In this document: piece after piece, positions 1 through 8,958 of the stretch
How positions within the stretch are numbered: position 1 is the first letter of the stretch
How the letters are laid out: each line of letters begins with the position of its first letter
Source: Streptosporangium subroseum
GTDB taxonomy: Bacteria; Actinomycetota; Actinomycetes; Streptosporangiales; Streptosporangiaceae
Assembly: GCF_900188345.1 (NCBI RefSeq)
Contig: NZ_FZOD01000043.1
Coordinates: forward strand, 1 to 64,000
Length of the DNA: 64,000 nucleotides
Reading direction: 5' to 3'
Program-made: the position numbers and the translations under genes
Notes under the pieces: generated by a model
Seen by the model: only the letters and a program-made list of their open reading frames with translations
The model's database searches: none
Told to the model about the DNA's origin: nothing

Positions 1-95
1 GCTCGAGTACCCCGAAGGGCCTTTCCGCTCGACTTGCATGTGTTAAGCACGCCGCCAGCGTTCGTCCTGAGCCAGGATCAAACTCTCCAAACAAT
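1..95 (-). rRNA. rrs: 16S rRNA, 5' end only (partial)
   Basis: Read on the minus strand, the sequence contains the near-universal 16S 5' block GAGAGTTTGATCCTGGCTCA, followed by the helix region with ACGAACGCTGGCGGCGTGC and the AACACATGCAAGTCGAGCGG segment. The gene runs off the left edge, so only about the first 95 nt are present. The mature 5' end is placed near 95 by similarity to other actinobacterial 16S genes; the exact processing site cannot be read from sequence alone. Confidence 0.97.
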
Positions 96-420
96 GTCTG
101 AGAAAGTTCACCCCAGCTGAAAGCACCCACCCCTGCCGTTTCCGGCGCCGCAAATGGCGTCGGGAAGTCAGGGCGGATGTATCAACCAAAGGAATCCGTC
201 CCCCACCCAGTGGGTGGGATGGACGGGGTTGTGCATCATGCACTGGCTTTTAACACACTGTTGAGTTCTCAAGAAACGGACGCGTACACCCTTTGCCGGA
301 CCCGCGGGCCTGCCATCAGGGGCGTTCGTTTTTGTTTTATTGTATTCTTTCGTTGTGCCCTTATTCTTTCAGACCCGCTTTTTCATGTCAAACCGGCCCA
401 TGTTCAACCATTTGACTCGA
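96..420 (-). promoter_or_regulatory. rRNA operon leader and promoter region
   Basis: This is the upstream region of the 16S gene on the minus strand. The leader contains TTGAGAACTCAACAGTGTG (about 250-275), a segment typical of actinobacterial pre-16S leaders and linked to processing or antitermination. Further upstream a perfect TTGACA hexamer lies at 386-391 (minus strand), followed after 17-18 nt by an AAGAAT/AGAATA-like -10, which makes it the best promoter candidate. The region is clearly more AT-rich than the rest of the window. Multiple rrn promoters are usual in actinomycetes; only this one is distinct to my eye. Confidence 0.6.
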
Positions 421-821
421 TCTTGCTTGTCTTAGAGAAATTCGGGCCGCCCTGTTTCCAGGACAACCCCTCAAACTTACCAGCCCTTGAGCGGCTCTGC
501 GAACCGATCTTTGAAACCGTTGGTTTGAAAGGATCATCGGCCAACACGACGCAGCCATACTGAAGTCACCGGAGTGAACTAAGTGGTTTGCGCCGGACCT
601 TGCCGACTTCGAAAGATTAGCAGTCCCCCAAGACCGCTCGGGCCGTAACCGCGAAGCTCACGAGGCAACGGAGACACACGACGGACACCCGGCGGACGCG
701 CAGAGGACACAGAGAGACGCAGAGGGACGCAGAGGGACGTGCCCGGAGGATGCGCGGAAGACTCAGAGGGACTCAGAGGGGACCAGGAACCGAGTCCGGC
801 GGGAAACATAGACTCGGCGGG
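421..821. other. intergenic, no gene seen; short GAC/AGAGGG repeats
   Basis: There is no convincing coding sequence between the rRNA promoter and the oligopeptidase start. The right part (about 670-780) is a purine-rich run of short repeats built on GACGCAGAGG and ACTCAGAGGG. It probably contains the promoter for the oligopeptidase gene and upstream elements of the rrn promoter, but I could not assign hexamers with confidence. Confidence 0.5.
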
Positions 822-2882
822 GTGAGCAGCCAGACGCCGCCTACGGCGAAGAAGGTTCCCAGCGAGCGCGTGCACCACGGGGACACCGTGGTCGATGACT
901 ACGCGTGGCTGACGGTCAAGGACGATCCGGAGACTGTTGCCTACCTGGAGGCGGAGAACGCCTACACGCAACAGGCGACCGCGCATCTCAAGCCCCTGCA
1001 GGAGAAGCTCTTCCAGGAGATCAAGGATCGCACCCTGGAGACGGACCTGTCGGTCCCCACCCGCAAACGCGGCTGGTGGTACTACTCCCGGACCGAGGAG
1101 GGCAAGCAGTACGGCATCCAGTGCCGGGTGGCGGCCGATGGAGAGACGCCCCCCGAGCTGAAGGCCGGCGAGGCCCTCCCCGGTGAGGAGATCATGCTCG
1201 ACGGCAACGAGCTCGCCGGAGACAACGACTTCTTCTCCATCGGCACCAGCTCGATCAGCCCCGACGGCACCCTGCTCGCCTACTCCGTCAATTTCACCGG
1301 AGACGAGCGCTTCACCCTGAAGGTGAAGAACCTCACCACCGGTGAGACCCTCTCCGACGAGATCCCCGGCATCTTCTACGGCGGAGCATGGTCGGCCGAC
1401 GGCACCACGTTCTTCTACACGACGGTCGACGACGCCTGGCGGCCCAACCAGGTCCACCGGCACACGATCGGCACCCCGGCCGAGGACGACGTGCTCGTCC
1501 ACGAGGAGAGCGACGAGCGGTTCTGGGTCGGCATCGGTCTCAGCCGCAGTGAGCGCTATCTGGTGCTCTCCGCCGGAAGCAAGATCACCAGTGAGATCCG
1601 CATCCTTGAGGCGGACGATCCGGCGGGTGAGTTCCGCGTCGTACGGCCTCGGGAGACCGGTGTCGAGTACGGCGTCGACCACGCGGGCGACCACTTCCTG
1701 GTCCTGCACAACCAGAACGCGGAGAACTTCGAGCTGGCCACCGCGCCGCTCGACGATCCCGGTAGCTGGACGCCGCTGATCGAGCACCGCGCGGACACCC
1801 GTCTGCTCGACATCGACGCCTTCCAGAACCACACCGTGGTGCACTTCCGCCGCGACGGGCTCACCGGCATCCGCATCCTGCCCCGGGACGCCGAGCCCTA
1901 CGAGATCTCCTTCCCCGAGCCGATCTACGATGTCGCACCTTCGGGCAACCCGGAGTTCGGCACCGGGCGGCTCCGGCTGGGCTACACCAGCATGGTCACC
2001 CCGCCCTCGGTCTACGACTACGACCTCCAGGCGCGTGAGCTGGTCCTGCTCAAGCAGAAGGTCGTGCTCGGCGGCTACGACCCGGCCGACTACGAGCAGT
2101 TCCGCGAGTGGGCGACCGCCGAGGACGGGACCCGCATCCCCATCTCGATCGTGGTCAGGAAGGGCACGGACCGGCCCGCGCCCACCGTGCTGTACGGCTA
2201 CGGCAGCTACGAGATGTCGATCGACCCGTCGTTCTCCATCGCGAGGCTCAGCCTGCTCGACAGGGGCTTCGTGTTCGCCATCGCGCACATCAGGGGCGGC
2301 GGCGAGATGGGCCGCCACTGGTACGAGGACGGCAAGTTCCAGAAGAAGAAGAACACCTTCACCGACTTCGTCGCCGCCGCCCGGCATCTCAGGGACGAGA
2401 GCTGGTCGAGCGCGATCATCGCCAGGGGCGGTTCGGCCGGCGGACTGCTCATGGGAGCGGTCGCCAACCTCGCGCCGGAGGTCTTCGCGGGCGTGGTGGC
2501 CCAGGTGCCGTTCGTGGACGCTCTGAACACGATCCTTGACCCGTCGCTGCCGCTGACCGTGATCGAATGGGACGAGTGGGGCGATCCTCTACATAATGCG
2601 GACGTGTATGAATATATGAAGTCATACACGCCCTACGAGAACGTGGACGACCGGGTCTATCCGCCGATCCTGGCCATCACCAGCCTCAACGACACCCGGG
2701 TCTTCTACCACGAGCCCGCCAAGTGGATCGCGAAGCTCCGCGATGTCGCGAACGGCGGGCCGTTCCTGCTCAAGACGGAGATGGACGCCGGGCACGGCGG
2801 CCGAAGCGGCAGGTACGACTCCTGGCGCGAAGAGGCCTTCACCCTCTCCTGGATCCTCGACACAGCCAAGGTGACCCAATGA
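822..2882 (+). CDS. ptrB: oligopeptidase B (S9A prolyl oligopeptidase family)
   Basis: A cytoplasmic serine peptidase expected to cut short peptides after Lys/Arg. The 686-residue product has an N-terminal seven-bladed propeller region and a C-terminal alpha/beta hydrolase domain. The nucleophile motif is GGSAGGLLMG, and the diagnostic oligopeptidase B block TVIEWDEWGDP followed by a SYTPYENV-like segment is present; the catalytic His lies in the DAGHGGRSGR segment near the C-terminus. The GTG at 822 is chosen because conserved sequence begins there and GGCGGG sits just upstream; an in-frame start at 750 would add 24 low-complexity residues. The stop overlaps the start of the next gene (ATGA), so the two are probably co-translated. 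Confidence 0.94.
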   Translation: MSSQTPPTAKKVPSERVHHGDTVVDDYAWLTVKDDPETVAYLEAENAYTQQATAHLKPLQEKLFQEIKDRTLETDLSVPTRKRGWWYYSRTEEGKQYGIQCRVAADGETPPELKAGEALPGEEIMLDGNELAGDNDFFSIGTSSISPDGTLLAYSVNFTGDERFTLKVKNLTTGETLSDEIPGIFYGGAWSADGTTFFYTTVDDAWRPNQVHRHTIGTPAEDDVLVHEESDERFWVGIGLSRSERYLVLSAGSKITSEIRILEADDPAGEFRVVRPRETGVEYGVDHAGDHFLVLHNQNAENFELATAPLDDPGSWTPLIEHRADTRLLDIDAFQNHTVVHFRRDGLTGIRILPRDAEPYEISFPEPIYDVAPSGNPEFGTGRLRLGYTSMVTPPSVYDYDLQARELVLLKQKVVLGGYDPADYEQFREWATAEDGTRIPISIVVRKGTDRPAPTVLYGYGSYEMSIDPSFSIARLSLLDRGFVFAIAHIRGGGEMGRHWYEDGKFQKKKNTFTDFVAAARHLRDESWSSAIIARGGSAGGLLMGAVANLAPEVFAGVVAQVPFVDALNTILDPSLPLTVIEWDEWGDPLHNADVYEYMKSYTPYENVDDRVYPPILAITSLNDTRVFYHEPAKWIAKLRDVANGGPFLLKTEMDAGHGGRSGRYDSWREEAFTLSWILDTAKVTQ

Positions 2883-3907
2883 CATATCTCGCAGCCGACG
2901 ACCGCTACGACGAGCGGCAGCCGTACAACAGGGTTGGCAGAAGCGGGCTCAAGCTGCCCGCGGTCTCCCTGGGGCTCTGGCACAACTTCGGCGACGACAA
3001 GCCCTTCGAAATCCAGCGGGACATCCTCAGGAGGGCCTTCGACCTGGGAGTGACCCACTTCGACCTGGCCAACAACTACGGCCCGCCGGCCGGCTCCGCG
3101 GAGACCAACTTCGGGCGGCACTTCCGCGAGGACTTCGCCCCGTACCGCGACGAGCTGGTCATCTCCACGAAGGCCGGATACGACATGTGGCCCGGCCCCT
3201 ACGGCGAGTGGGGGTCGCGGAAGTATCTGCTGTCGAGCCTGGACCAGTCGCTGGAGCGGATGGGACTCGACTACGTCGACATCTTCTACAGCCACCGGTA
3301 CGACCCGGAGACGCCGCTGGAGGAGACGATGGGAGCGCTGGACCACGCGGTCCGGTCGGGCAAGGCGCTCTACGCCGGCATCTCGTCCTACTCCCCGGAG
3401 CACACGGTCGAAGCCGCGCGGATCCTGAGGGAGATGGGCACGCCGCTGCTGATCCACCAGCCCTCCTACTCGATGCTCAACCGGTGGATCGAGGGCGGGC
3501 TGCTCGACGTCCTGGAGGAGGAGGGCGTGGGCTGTATCGCGTTCTCCCCGCTGGCGCAGGGAATGCTGACCGATCGCTACCTCGACGGCGTCCCCGAGGG
3601 CTCACGGGCCTCCCTGGGGCGCTTCCTCACACCCGAGATGCTCACCGACGAGACGATGCGGCACATCCGCACCCTCAACGGGATCGCGAGCAAGCGGGAC
3701 CAGTCGCTCGCGCAGATGGCACTGGCCTGGGCGCTGCGCGACAAGCGTGTCACCTCGGTGCTGATCGGCGCGAGCAGCGTCGGGCAGCTGGAGAACAGCC
3801 TCGCGGCGGTGGAGAACCTGTCGTTCGCCGCCTATGAGCTGGAGGCGATCGACCGGGACGCGGTCGAGGCGGGCGTCAACATCTGGGCCGCGTCCAGCCA
3901 GGCCTGA
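2879..3907 (+). CDS. aldo/keto reductase, L-glyceraldehyde 3-phosphate reductase type
   Basis: An NADPH-dependent aldo/keto reductase of 342 residues, close in layout to YghZ/Gpr, which reduces L-glyceraldehyde 3-phosphate and methylglyoxal. Visible hallmarks are the N-terminal YNRVGRSGLKLPAVSLG strand, the Asp/Tyr pair in FDLANNYGP, the Lys in STKAGYDMWPGPYG, the His in YSHRYDPETPLEE, and the C-terminal cofactor segment SVLIGASSVGQLEN. The start overlaps the ptrB stop by four bases. The exact substrate is inferred from family similarity only. The pairing with a peptidase has no obvious pathway meaning. Confidence 0.92.
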   Translation: MTYLAADDRYDERQPYNRVGRSGLKLPAVSLGLWHNFGDDKPFEIQRDILRRAFDLGVTHFDLANNYGPPAGSAETNFGRHFREDFAPYRDELVISTKAGYDMWPGPYGEWGSRKYLLSSLDQSLERMGLDYVDIFYSHRYDPETPLEETMGALDHAVRSGKALYAGISSYSPEHTVEAARILREMGTPLLIHQPSYSMLNRWIEGGLLDVLEEEGVGCIAFSPLAQGMLTDRYLDGVPEGSRASLGRFLTPEMLTDETMRHIRTLNGIASKRDQSLAQMALAWALRDKRVTSVLIGASSVGQLENSLAAVENLSFAAYELEAIDRDAVEAGVNIWAASSQA

Positions 3908-3962
3908 CCCCACCGTCCCCACCCTTCGGAGAAAAACCCCCGCAGGACCCGTGAGGGTCTCG

Positions 3963-6395
3963 TCAAAGGGCCTCGTGTCGCTGCAGGTAGGTGAACGAGG
4001 CCCAGCCGGGGAGCACCGGCAGCCAGAAGGTGAGCAGCCGGAACAGCAGCACGGCCGAGGTGGCGACCTCGTAGGTGAGGCCCGAGAGCGTCAGGCCGAG
4101 CGAGAGGGCGCCCTCGACCGCGCCGAGGCCTCCGGGGGTGGGGGCGGCCGAGCCGATGGCGTTGCCCGCGAGGAAGACGATGGCCACGGCGGCGAAGCTC
4201 AGGGAGCCGCCGAAGGCGTGGACGCAGGCGTCGAGGCAGACCACAAAGAAGATCGTCAGCAGCAGGGTGCCGGTGAACCCCTGGATGATCTTGCGAGGTG
4301 ACTGGATCACGTCCAGCAGCCTCGGGATGACGCCGGAGAACAGCGGGCGCAGGCGCGTGATGATCAGGCGGCGCAGCCGGGGGATGCCCATGATGACCAC
4401 GATGAGCACGGCCGCGGCGAGCAGCGTGATCACCAGCGTGCGCGACGGGGTGAACGACGTGGCGGCGCTGGAGCCGGTGACGTAGGCGAACAGCAGGAGC
4501 AGCACGATGTGGAAGGCCAGGCCGATGAGCTGGGAGGCTCCGACACTGGCCACCGCCTGGCCCGGCGGGATGCCGCGCTTCTGCAGGTAGCGGGTGTTGA
4601 TGGCGACGCCGCTCACCGCCGCGGGGGCGACCAGCTTCACGAACGATCCGGCGAACTGGACGAGCACGGTCCGGCCGAGCGGGAGTCTCTCGGGCACGAA
4701 GCCCATCAGCATCAGCGCGGCGGCGACGTAGCTCAGCATCGCGGCGCCCAGCGCCACGCCGGTCCAGCCCCACTTGGCCGACGTGATCATGTTCAGGTTG
4801 ATCTGGGTCAGGTAGTAGACCAGGAAGTACGCGGCGAAGGCGCTGCCGATGATGGTGATCAGGGTCCGGGGGCGGAAGCGCTCCAGACGGACCCCTTCGA
4901 CCTCGGCCTCGGCCTTGGGTTCGAGCTCGACGATCCGTTCGCGGATCGCGGTCAGCAGCCCCTTGTTCTTGGACAGCGCGGCCCTGGTCTCGCGGGTGAG
5001 CGCGATCCGCTGGAGCAGCGGGAGCGCGCCGGCCAGCGCGCTCGGGCCGGCCGCACGCGCGGCCGCGTCGACCGCGCGCTCGGCGCCGACGCGCAGGCTG
5101 AGATAGGTGAGCAGCTGAGCGATGTCGAGGCGGAGCAGCAGGTCTCCTGCGGCGATCTCACCGCTGCGGGCGTCCATGAGAATGACACGGCCGTCGTTGT
5201 CGACGTGGATGCTGTCGCCGGTCAGCCTCCGGTGGGCGAGCCTCTGGACCTGCAGGAGCAGGACCTGCTCCCAGATCTGGGCGAGCAGGTTGTCGTCGAT
5301 CTCCTCGTCGGGGATCTCGTCGAGCGCGCGGGTGTCGGTGTGCTCGTAGGCGAGCAGCGCGGCCTCGGTGCCGATCTCGCTGGTGCCGACGAGCCGGGGT
5401 GTGCTCGCCCCGGCGGCCTGCGCGGCGTACGCCATGAGGGCTTCGCGCTCCAGCTCGGGACGGAGCGAGCGGATGGCCCTGCGACGGGTCTCGGTGTTGA
5501 GCCGGATACGCCGCCAGAGCCGGTAGAGCAGCCCGGCGACCTGACGGTCGCGGTCGAGCACGGTGACGTCGAGGCGGCTGCCGTCCTTGAGGCCGATGGC
5601 GTATCGGCGGCTGCTCTGGTGGTCGTCGTCCAGCCTGCGGGCCTTGACCGGCTTGAAACCCAGCTTGCGGATCGCCGCGACGATCGCGCTGCCCGGCGGC
5701 CGGGTGTTGGGGCTGCCGACGCCGTACAGGATCGCGTAGCCGACCGCCAGTCCGAGAAGGATGGAGACGACGATGCCGAGGATGGTGGCGGCCGTCGCGG
5801 CGAACAGGGCGACCGCGTTGAGGGCGACCGCGCTCCACAGGGCCGCCCGCCAGGTGGGACGGCGGGATATTCGTACGGCGGTGACGTAGGCGATGACCGG
5901 GGTGAGCAGGGTGTTGATCGGCTCGACCTCGCTCCGGCCACCGGTCAGCAGGAGCCGTAGATCCCCCGGGCCCGCGTGGAGGATCCATTCGCCGAGGGCG
6001 AAGGAGAGCACCATCCCGGCGATGGCCGCGAAGAGTCCCTCGGCCACCCGCAGGCCGTCGCGGTGGAGAACCCTCTCGATCGCGAAGGCGGCGGGGACGC
6101 CCAGCATGGCCGCTCCGCTCAGCACCCCGGCCAGGCCGCTCAGCAGGAACGGCGCCCGGTTCGTGCCGTCCGTGACGTCACCTTCGAGGCCGTTGAGAGT
6201 CTTCTGCGCGACGAGCGCGAGCAGCACCACGGCCGTCAGTCCCAGCACGGTGGCCAAAAACCGCAACAGGTCGGAGGCGCGGCGGATCCGCTGCGGGAGC
6301 AACGGCTCGACAACGAGCACGACGGAATCATCGCCCGTCGATCGCCCCGCGCCATCGATGGACGTCATCTCGTCCCATTGCTTGATTTCTGTCAC
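3963..6395 (-). CDS. polytopic flippase-like (UPF0104/LPG synthase TM) protein with inserted kinase-like domain
   Basis: An 810-residue membrane protein. The N-terminal third has about six hydrophobic helices. A soluble segment (about 230-470) looks like a degraded RIO/ABC1-type kinase fold, with LEREALMAYAAQAAG, a hinge-like YEHTDTRALDEIP and HVDNDGRVILMDARSGEI where a catalytic/metal loop would be. The C-terminal half (about 500-810) is the lysylphosphatidylglycerol synthase/flippase-type transmembrane domain, with the typical GAAPTPGGLGAVEGA-like motif (here SAAPTPGGLGAVEG). No synthetase domain like MprF's C-terminus is present, so lipid or glycolipid transport is more likely than lysinylation. 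The start is a GTG; an ATG nine codons in (6368) is possible. No function is established from sequence. Confidence 0.85.
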   Translation of the reverse strand: MTEIKQWDEMTSIDGAGRSTGDDSVVLVVEPLLPQRIRRASDLLRFLATVLGLTAVVLLALVAQKTLNGLEGDVTDGTNRAPFLLSGLAGVLSGAAMLGVPAAFAIERVLHRDGLRVAEGLFAAIAGMVLSFALGEWILHAGPGDLRLLLTGGRSEVEPINTLLTPVIAYVTAVRISRRPTWRAALWSAVALNAVALFAATAATILGIVVSILLGLAVGYAILYGVGSPNTRPPGSAIVAAIRKLGFKPVKARRLDDDHQSSRRYAIGLKDGSRLDVTVLDRDRQVAGLLYRLWRRIRLNTETRRRAIRSLRPELEREALMAYAAQAAGASTPRLVGTSEIGTEAALLAYEHTDTRALDEIPDEEIDDNLLAQIWEQVLLLQVQRLAHRRLTGDSIHVDNDGRVILMDARSGEIAAGDLLLRLDIAQLLTYLSLRVGAERAVDAAARAAGPSALAGALPLLQRIALTRETRAALSKNKGLLTAIRERIVELEPKAEAEVEGVRLERFRPRTLITIIGSAFAAYFLVYYLTQINLNMITSAKWGWTGVALGAAMLSYVAAALMLMGFVPERLPLGRTVLVQFAGSFVKLVAPAAVSGVAINTRYLQKRGIPPGQAVASVGASQLIGLAFHIVLLLLFAYVTGSSAATSFTPSRTLVITLLAAAVLIVVIMGIPRLRRLIITRLRPLFSGVIPRLLDVIQSPRKIIQGFTGTLLLTIFFVVCLDACVHAFGGSLSFAAVAIVFLAGNAIGSAAPTPGGLGAVEGALSLGLTLSGLTYEVATSAVLLFRLLTFWLPVLPGWASFTYLQRHEAL

Positions 6396-6419
6396 CGCCA
6401 GCGATTCTGCCCGGTTCGT

Positions 6420-6458
6420 ATTACAAGTGCGTCATCGATCATCATTACAAGTGCGTCA
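6420..6458. promoter_or_regulatory. 24-bp-spaced direct repeat in divergent promoter region
   Basis: ATTACAAGTGCGTCA occurs twice, at 6420-6434 and 6444-6458, in the 97-bp gap between two divergent genes. The exact 15-bp repetition at a period of 24 bp suggests either a two-site operator or a recent small tandem duplication. No regulator gene lies next to it. Confidence 0.4.
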
Positions 6459-6492
6459 CTGATCTTCTTCTCCAGTGTCCACAATTGAAATT

Positions 6493-6930
6493 ATGCGTAT
6501 CTCAGTGGCCTCCGACAGCCTCGACGGCGTGGCTTCCATCTTGATCTCTGAAATCGAAGAAAGAGGTCACACGGTGATACCCCACGGTGCCGTGACCGAT
6601 GAACGAACCGACTGGGCATGGTGCTGTTCTCGTGCCGCCGAGGACGTCTCCTCAGGTGTGGCCGATCAGGCGATCGTGTGCTGCTGGACCGGGACCGGGG
6701 CGTCGATCGCCGCGAACAAGGTGCCGGGGGTCCGGGCGGCCCTCTGCTCGGACGCGGCGACCGCTGCCGGAGCCCGGCGATGGAACGACGCCAACGTGCT
6801 GGCGATCAGCCTCCGGTTGATCTCGGCGCCCCTGTTGGAGGAGATCCTGGATGCCTGGTTCGCCGCGAGTGCCAGCCTCGACGAGAACGATCAGGCGAAC
6901 ATAGCGTACCTGTCCGAGATCGAGAATTGA
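6493..6930 (+). CDS. RpiB/LacA/LacB-family sugar-phosphate isomerase-like protein
   Basis: A 145-residue cytoplasmic protein of the ribose-5-phosphate isomerase B family. The diagnostic stretch is GTGASIAANKVPGVRAALC followed by RRWNDANVLAIS, matching the RpiB substrate-binding blocks. The catalytic Cys region is altered: family members usually have C-G-T/S-G-I, and here it reads CCWTGTGASI. Upstream residues are less conserved than in a true RpiB, so it may be a paralogue acting on another sugar phosphate. ATG 6493 is preferred because homologues begin MRISVASD; GTG 6475 is in frame. No clear ribosome binding site precedes either. Confidence 0.8.
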   Translation: MRISVASDSLDGVASILISEIEERGHTVIPHGAVTDERTDWAWCCSRAAEDVSSGVADQAIVCCWTGTGASIAANKVPGVRAALCSDAATAAGARRWNDANVLAISLRLISAPLLEEILDAWFAASASLDENDQANIAYLSEIEN

Positions 6931-7123
6931 CCCTCCGAACTGCGGCGATGCTGGATCAATGAGGCTAAGGCCTGAAAAGCTGATCATCATGCGCTGTCGT
7001 CCGTTCGCCACCGCCTATGCCCCCTGCGGGGTTCCGTCCAACGATCGCGATCGTTCTCGCCGCGTCGCGTCTCATCGTGAGCGCAGGAGGCCGCCCGCCC
7101 CGCTCTCGCCAGAGGAGTTCCGT

Positions 7124-8740
7124 GTGCGCGCCCGCAGAGGGCTGCTGGCCGCGATCACCGCGGCGTCGGTCCTGGCCCTGCCCGTCGTCGTCCCTCTCCC
7201 CGCCGTCGCGGAGGCGGCTCTCGGAATGTCCCGGTCCGCCGGGACGCCGGCCGCGGAACCGGACCTCGAAGCGTCCGGCACGGCGGTCGACGTAGCGGCG
7301 ATCAAGCGTCATCTGGAACAGCTTCAGAAAATCGCCGACGCCAACGGCGGTACCCGCGCCTCGGGCACCCCCGGCCACGAGGCCTCCGTCACCTATGTCG
7401 CCGGCGTGTTACGTTCCGCCGGGTATCAGGTCACCCTGCAGGAGTTCGAGTTCCCGTTCTTCCGTGACATCACGGAGCCCACGCTCAAGCGGGTGTCACC
7501 CGAGGCCAAGACCTATGTGCGCAAGGTCGACTTCAGGACCATGACCTACTCCGGATCGGGGAACGTCACGGCTCCCGTGCAAGGAGTGGACCTGGTCCTG
7601 CCGCCGTCCCCCAGGCCGAGTTCCACCTCCGGCTGCGAGGCGAGCGACTTCGCCGGGTTCATCTCGGGGAACATCGCGTTGATCCAGCGCGGCACCTGTC
7701 CTTTCCAGGTCAAGGCCGAGCTCGCCCAGGCGGCCGGCGCCTCGGGCGTGATCCTCTTCAACGAGGGTCAGCCCGACCTGCTCCCCGACGACCGCAGGGG
7801 CCTGATGGGTGGCACGCTCGGCGCCCCCACCACGAACATCCCGGTCGTCGCCACCACCTTCGCCGCCGGCGAGGAGCTGGCCGCCGCCGGGACGACCGTG
7901 ACGCTCGTCACGAACACCGAGGGCGATCCGCACCGCAGGACGCGCAACGTCCTGGCCGATAGCCGCTGGGGCGACCCGAACAAGATCGTCATGCTCGGCG
8001 CCCATCTGGACAGCGTCGCGGACGGGCCCGGCGTCAACGACAACGGCTCCGGCACCGCGGGCATTCTGGAGACGGCGCTGACCATGCGCGACACACAGAC
8101 CAGGAACAGGCTCCGCTTCGCCTTCTGGGGGGCGGAGGAGCTGGGCCTGCTCGGTTCCAAGCACTACGTGGCGGGCCTCCCCGCCGCGGAGAAGGCGAAG
8201 ATCAAGATGTACCTGAACTTCGACATGATCGCCTCGCCGAACCACATCATCGGGATCTACGACGGTGACAACTCCGACGCGACCGGCGCCCCCGCGGGTC
8301 CTCCGGGCTCGGACCAGATCGAGAAGTTCTTCGAGGACCACTTCACGAGGTCCGACCTGCCGTACGTCGGCACCGACTTCACCGGCCGCTCCGACTACGG
8401 TCCGTTCATCGGGGTGGGCATCCCCTCGGGGGGCCTGTTCACCGGCGCCGAGGGCCTCAAGACCGCCGCCGAGGCGGCCGCGTTCGGCGGCCAGGCCGGG
8501 GTCGCCTACGACGTGTGCTACCACAAGGCGTGCGACACCATCGCCAACATCAACGACAGGGCTCTGGCGGCGAACGCCGGTGCGATCACGGCGGCGGCGC
8601 TCGCCTACGCCCGCAGCCGCAAACTGCCCGGCGGTGACGTCGCCGTCGTCTCCGCCCCCGTTCTTCCTGTCCTTCCCGGCCTGGGAGGCGGTGCGGCCGG
8701 TCTCGAATCCGACCACGACCACACCGTCGTCTCCAGGTAG
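7124..8740 (+). CDS. secreted M28-family aminopeptidase with PA domain
   Basis: A zinc exopeptidase of 538 residues. The start is GTG 7124, supported by AGAGGAG at 7111 and by a signal peptide (RARRG, then a hydrophobic core ending around AVAEA). A protease-associated domain lies at about 170-290 (IALIQRGTCPFQVKAE). The M28 catalytic part follows with zinc ligands in MLGAHLDSVADGPGVNDNGSG, the catalytic glutamates in FWGAEELGLLGS, Asp in LNFDMIASP and a distal His in the CYHKACDT region. The layout matches Streptomyces griseus aminopeptidase-type enzymes with an added PA domain. The extreme C-terminus overlaps a tandem repeat. Confidence 0.93.
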   Translation: MRARRGLLAAITAASVLALPVVVPLPAVAEAALGMSRSAGTPAAEPDLEASGTAVDVAAIKRHLEQLQKIADANGGTRASGTPGHEASVTYVAGVLRSAGYQVTLQEFEFPFFRDITEPTLKRVSPEAKTYVRKVDFRTMTYSGSGNVTAPVQGVDLVLPPSPRPSSTSGCEASDFAGFISGNIALIQRGTCPFQVKAELAQAAGASGVILFNEGQPDLLPDDRRGLMGGTLGAPTTNIPVVATTFAAGEELAAAGTTVTLVTNTEGDPHRRTRNVLADSRWGDPNKIVMLGAHLDSVADGPGVNDNGSGTAGILETALTMRDTQTRNRLRFAFWGAEELGLLGSKHYVAGLPAAEKAKIKMYLNFDMIASPNHIIGIYDGDNSDATGAPAGPPGSDQIEKFFEDHFTRSDLPYVGTDFTGRSDYGPFIGVGIPSGGLFTGAEGLKTAAEAAAFGGQAGVAYDVCYHKACDTIANINDRALAANAGAITAAALAYARSRKLPGGDVAVVSAPVLPVLPGLGGGAAGLESDHDHTVVSR

Positions 8741-8864
8741 CGCCCGCACAGTGACGGATCACCCGTCACCTCGTGGGAAGCGCCTCGTGGGAAGCGCCTC
8801 AACCGTCGTCCCCGGTAGCGCCCGTACGGCGACGGGTCACCCGTCGCCGTACGGGAAGCGGCTC
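8723..8864 (+). repeat. two-copy imperfect tandem repeat over the peptidase stop codon
   Basis: Two related blocks, about 8723-8786 and 8802-8864, separated by a 14-bp duplication (GTGGGAAGCGCCTC). Each has ACCGTCGTC, GGTAGCGCCCG, a hairpin and GGGAAGCG. The first copy holds the last codons and the stop of the peptidase. The two hairpins differ by paired changes (see findings). Confidence 0.8.
8821..8855 (+). terminator. 16-bp perfect hairpin, probable terminator
   Basis: CCCGTACGGCGACGGG, a TCA loop, then the exact reverse complement ending at 8855. No T run follows, so termination would be of the actinobacterial GC-hairpin type. It lies between two co-directional genes and would separate the peptidase from the oxidoreductase. 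Confidence 0.6.
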
Positions 8865-8958
8865 GACGCCTTGTGGAAGACGGCTCGTGGAAGGCGGGGA
8901 GGGCGCGGAAGCCGTACCCTCTCCTCCTCCCGTTTTGCGCGCGGCTACAGTCGAGGGC

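Noticed and set aside
579..2387. Long open frame antisense to oligopeptidase B
   Set aside because: It lies opposite a gene with clear family motifs. Long antisense frames are expected at high GC, and its Val/Gly/Asp/Leu-rich translation has no domain.
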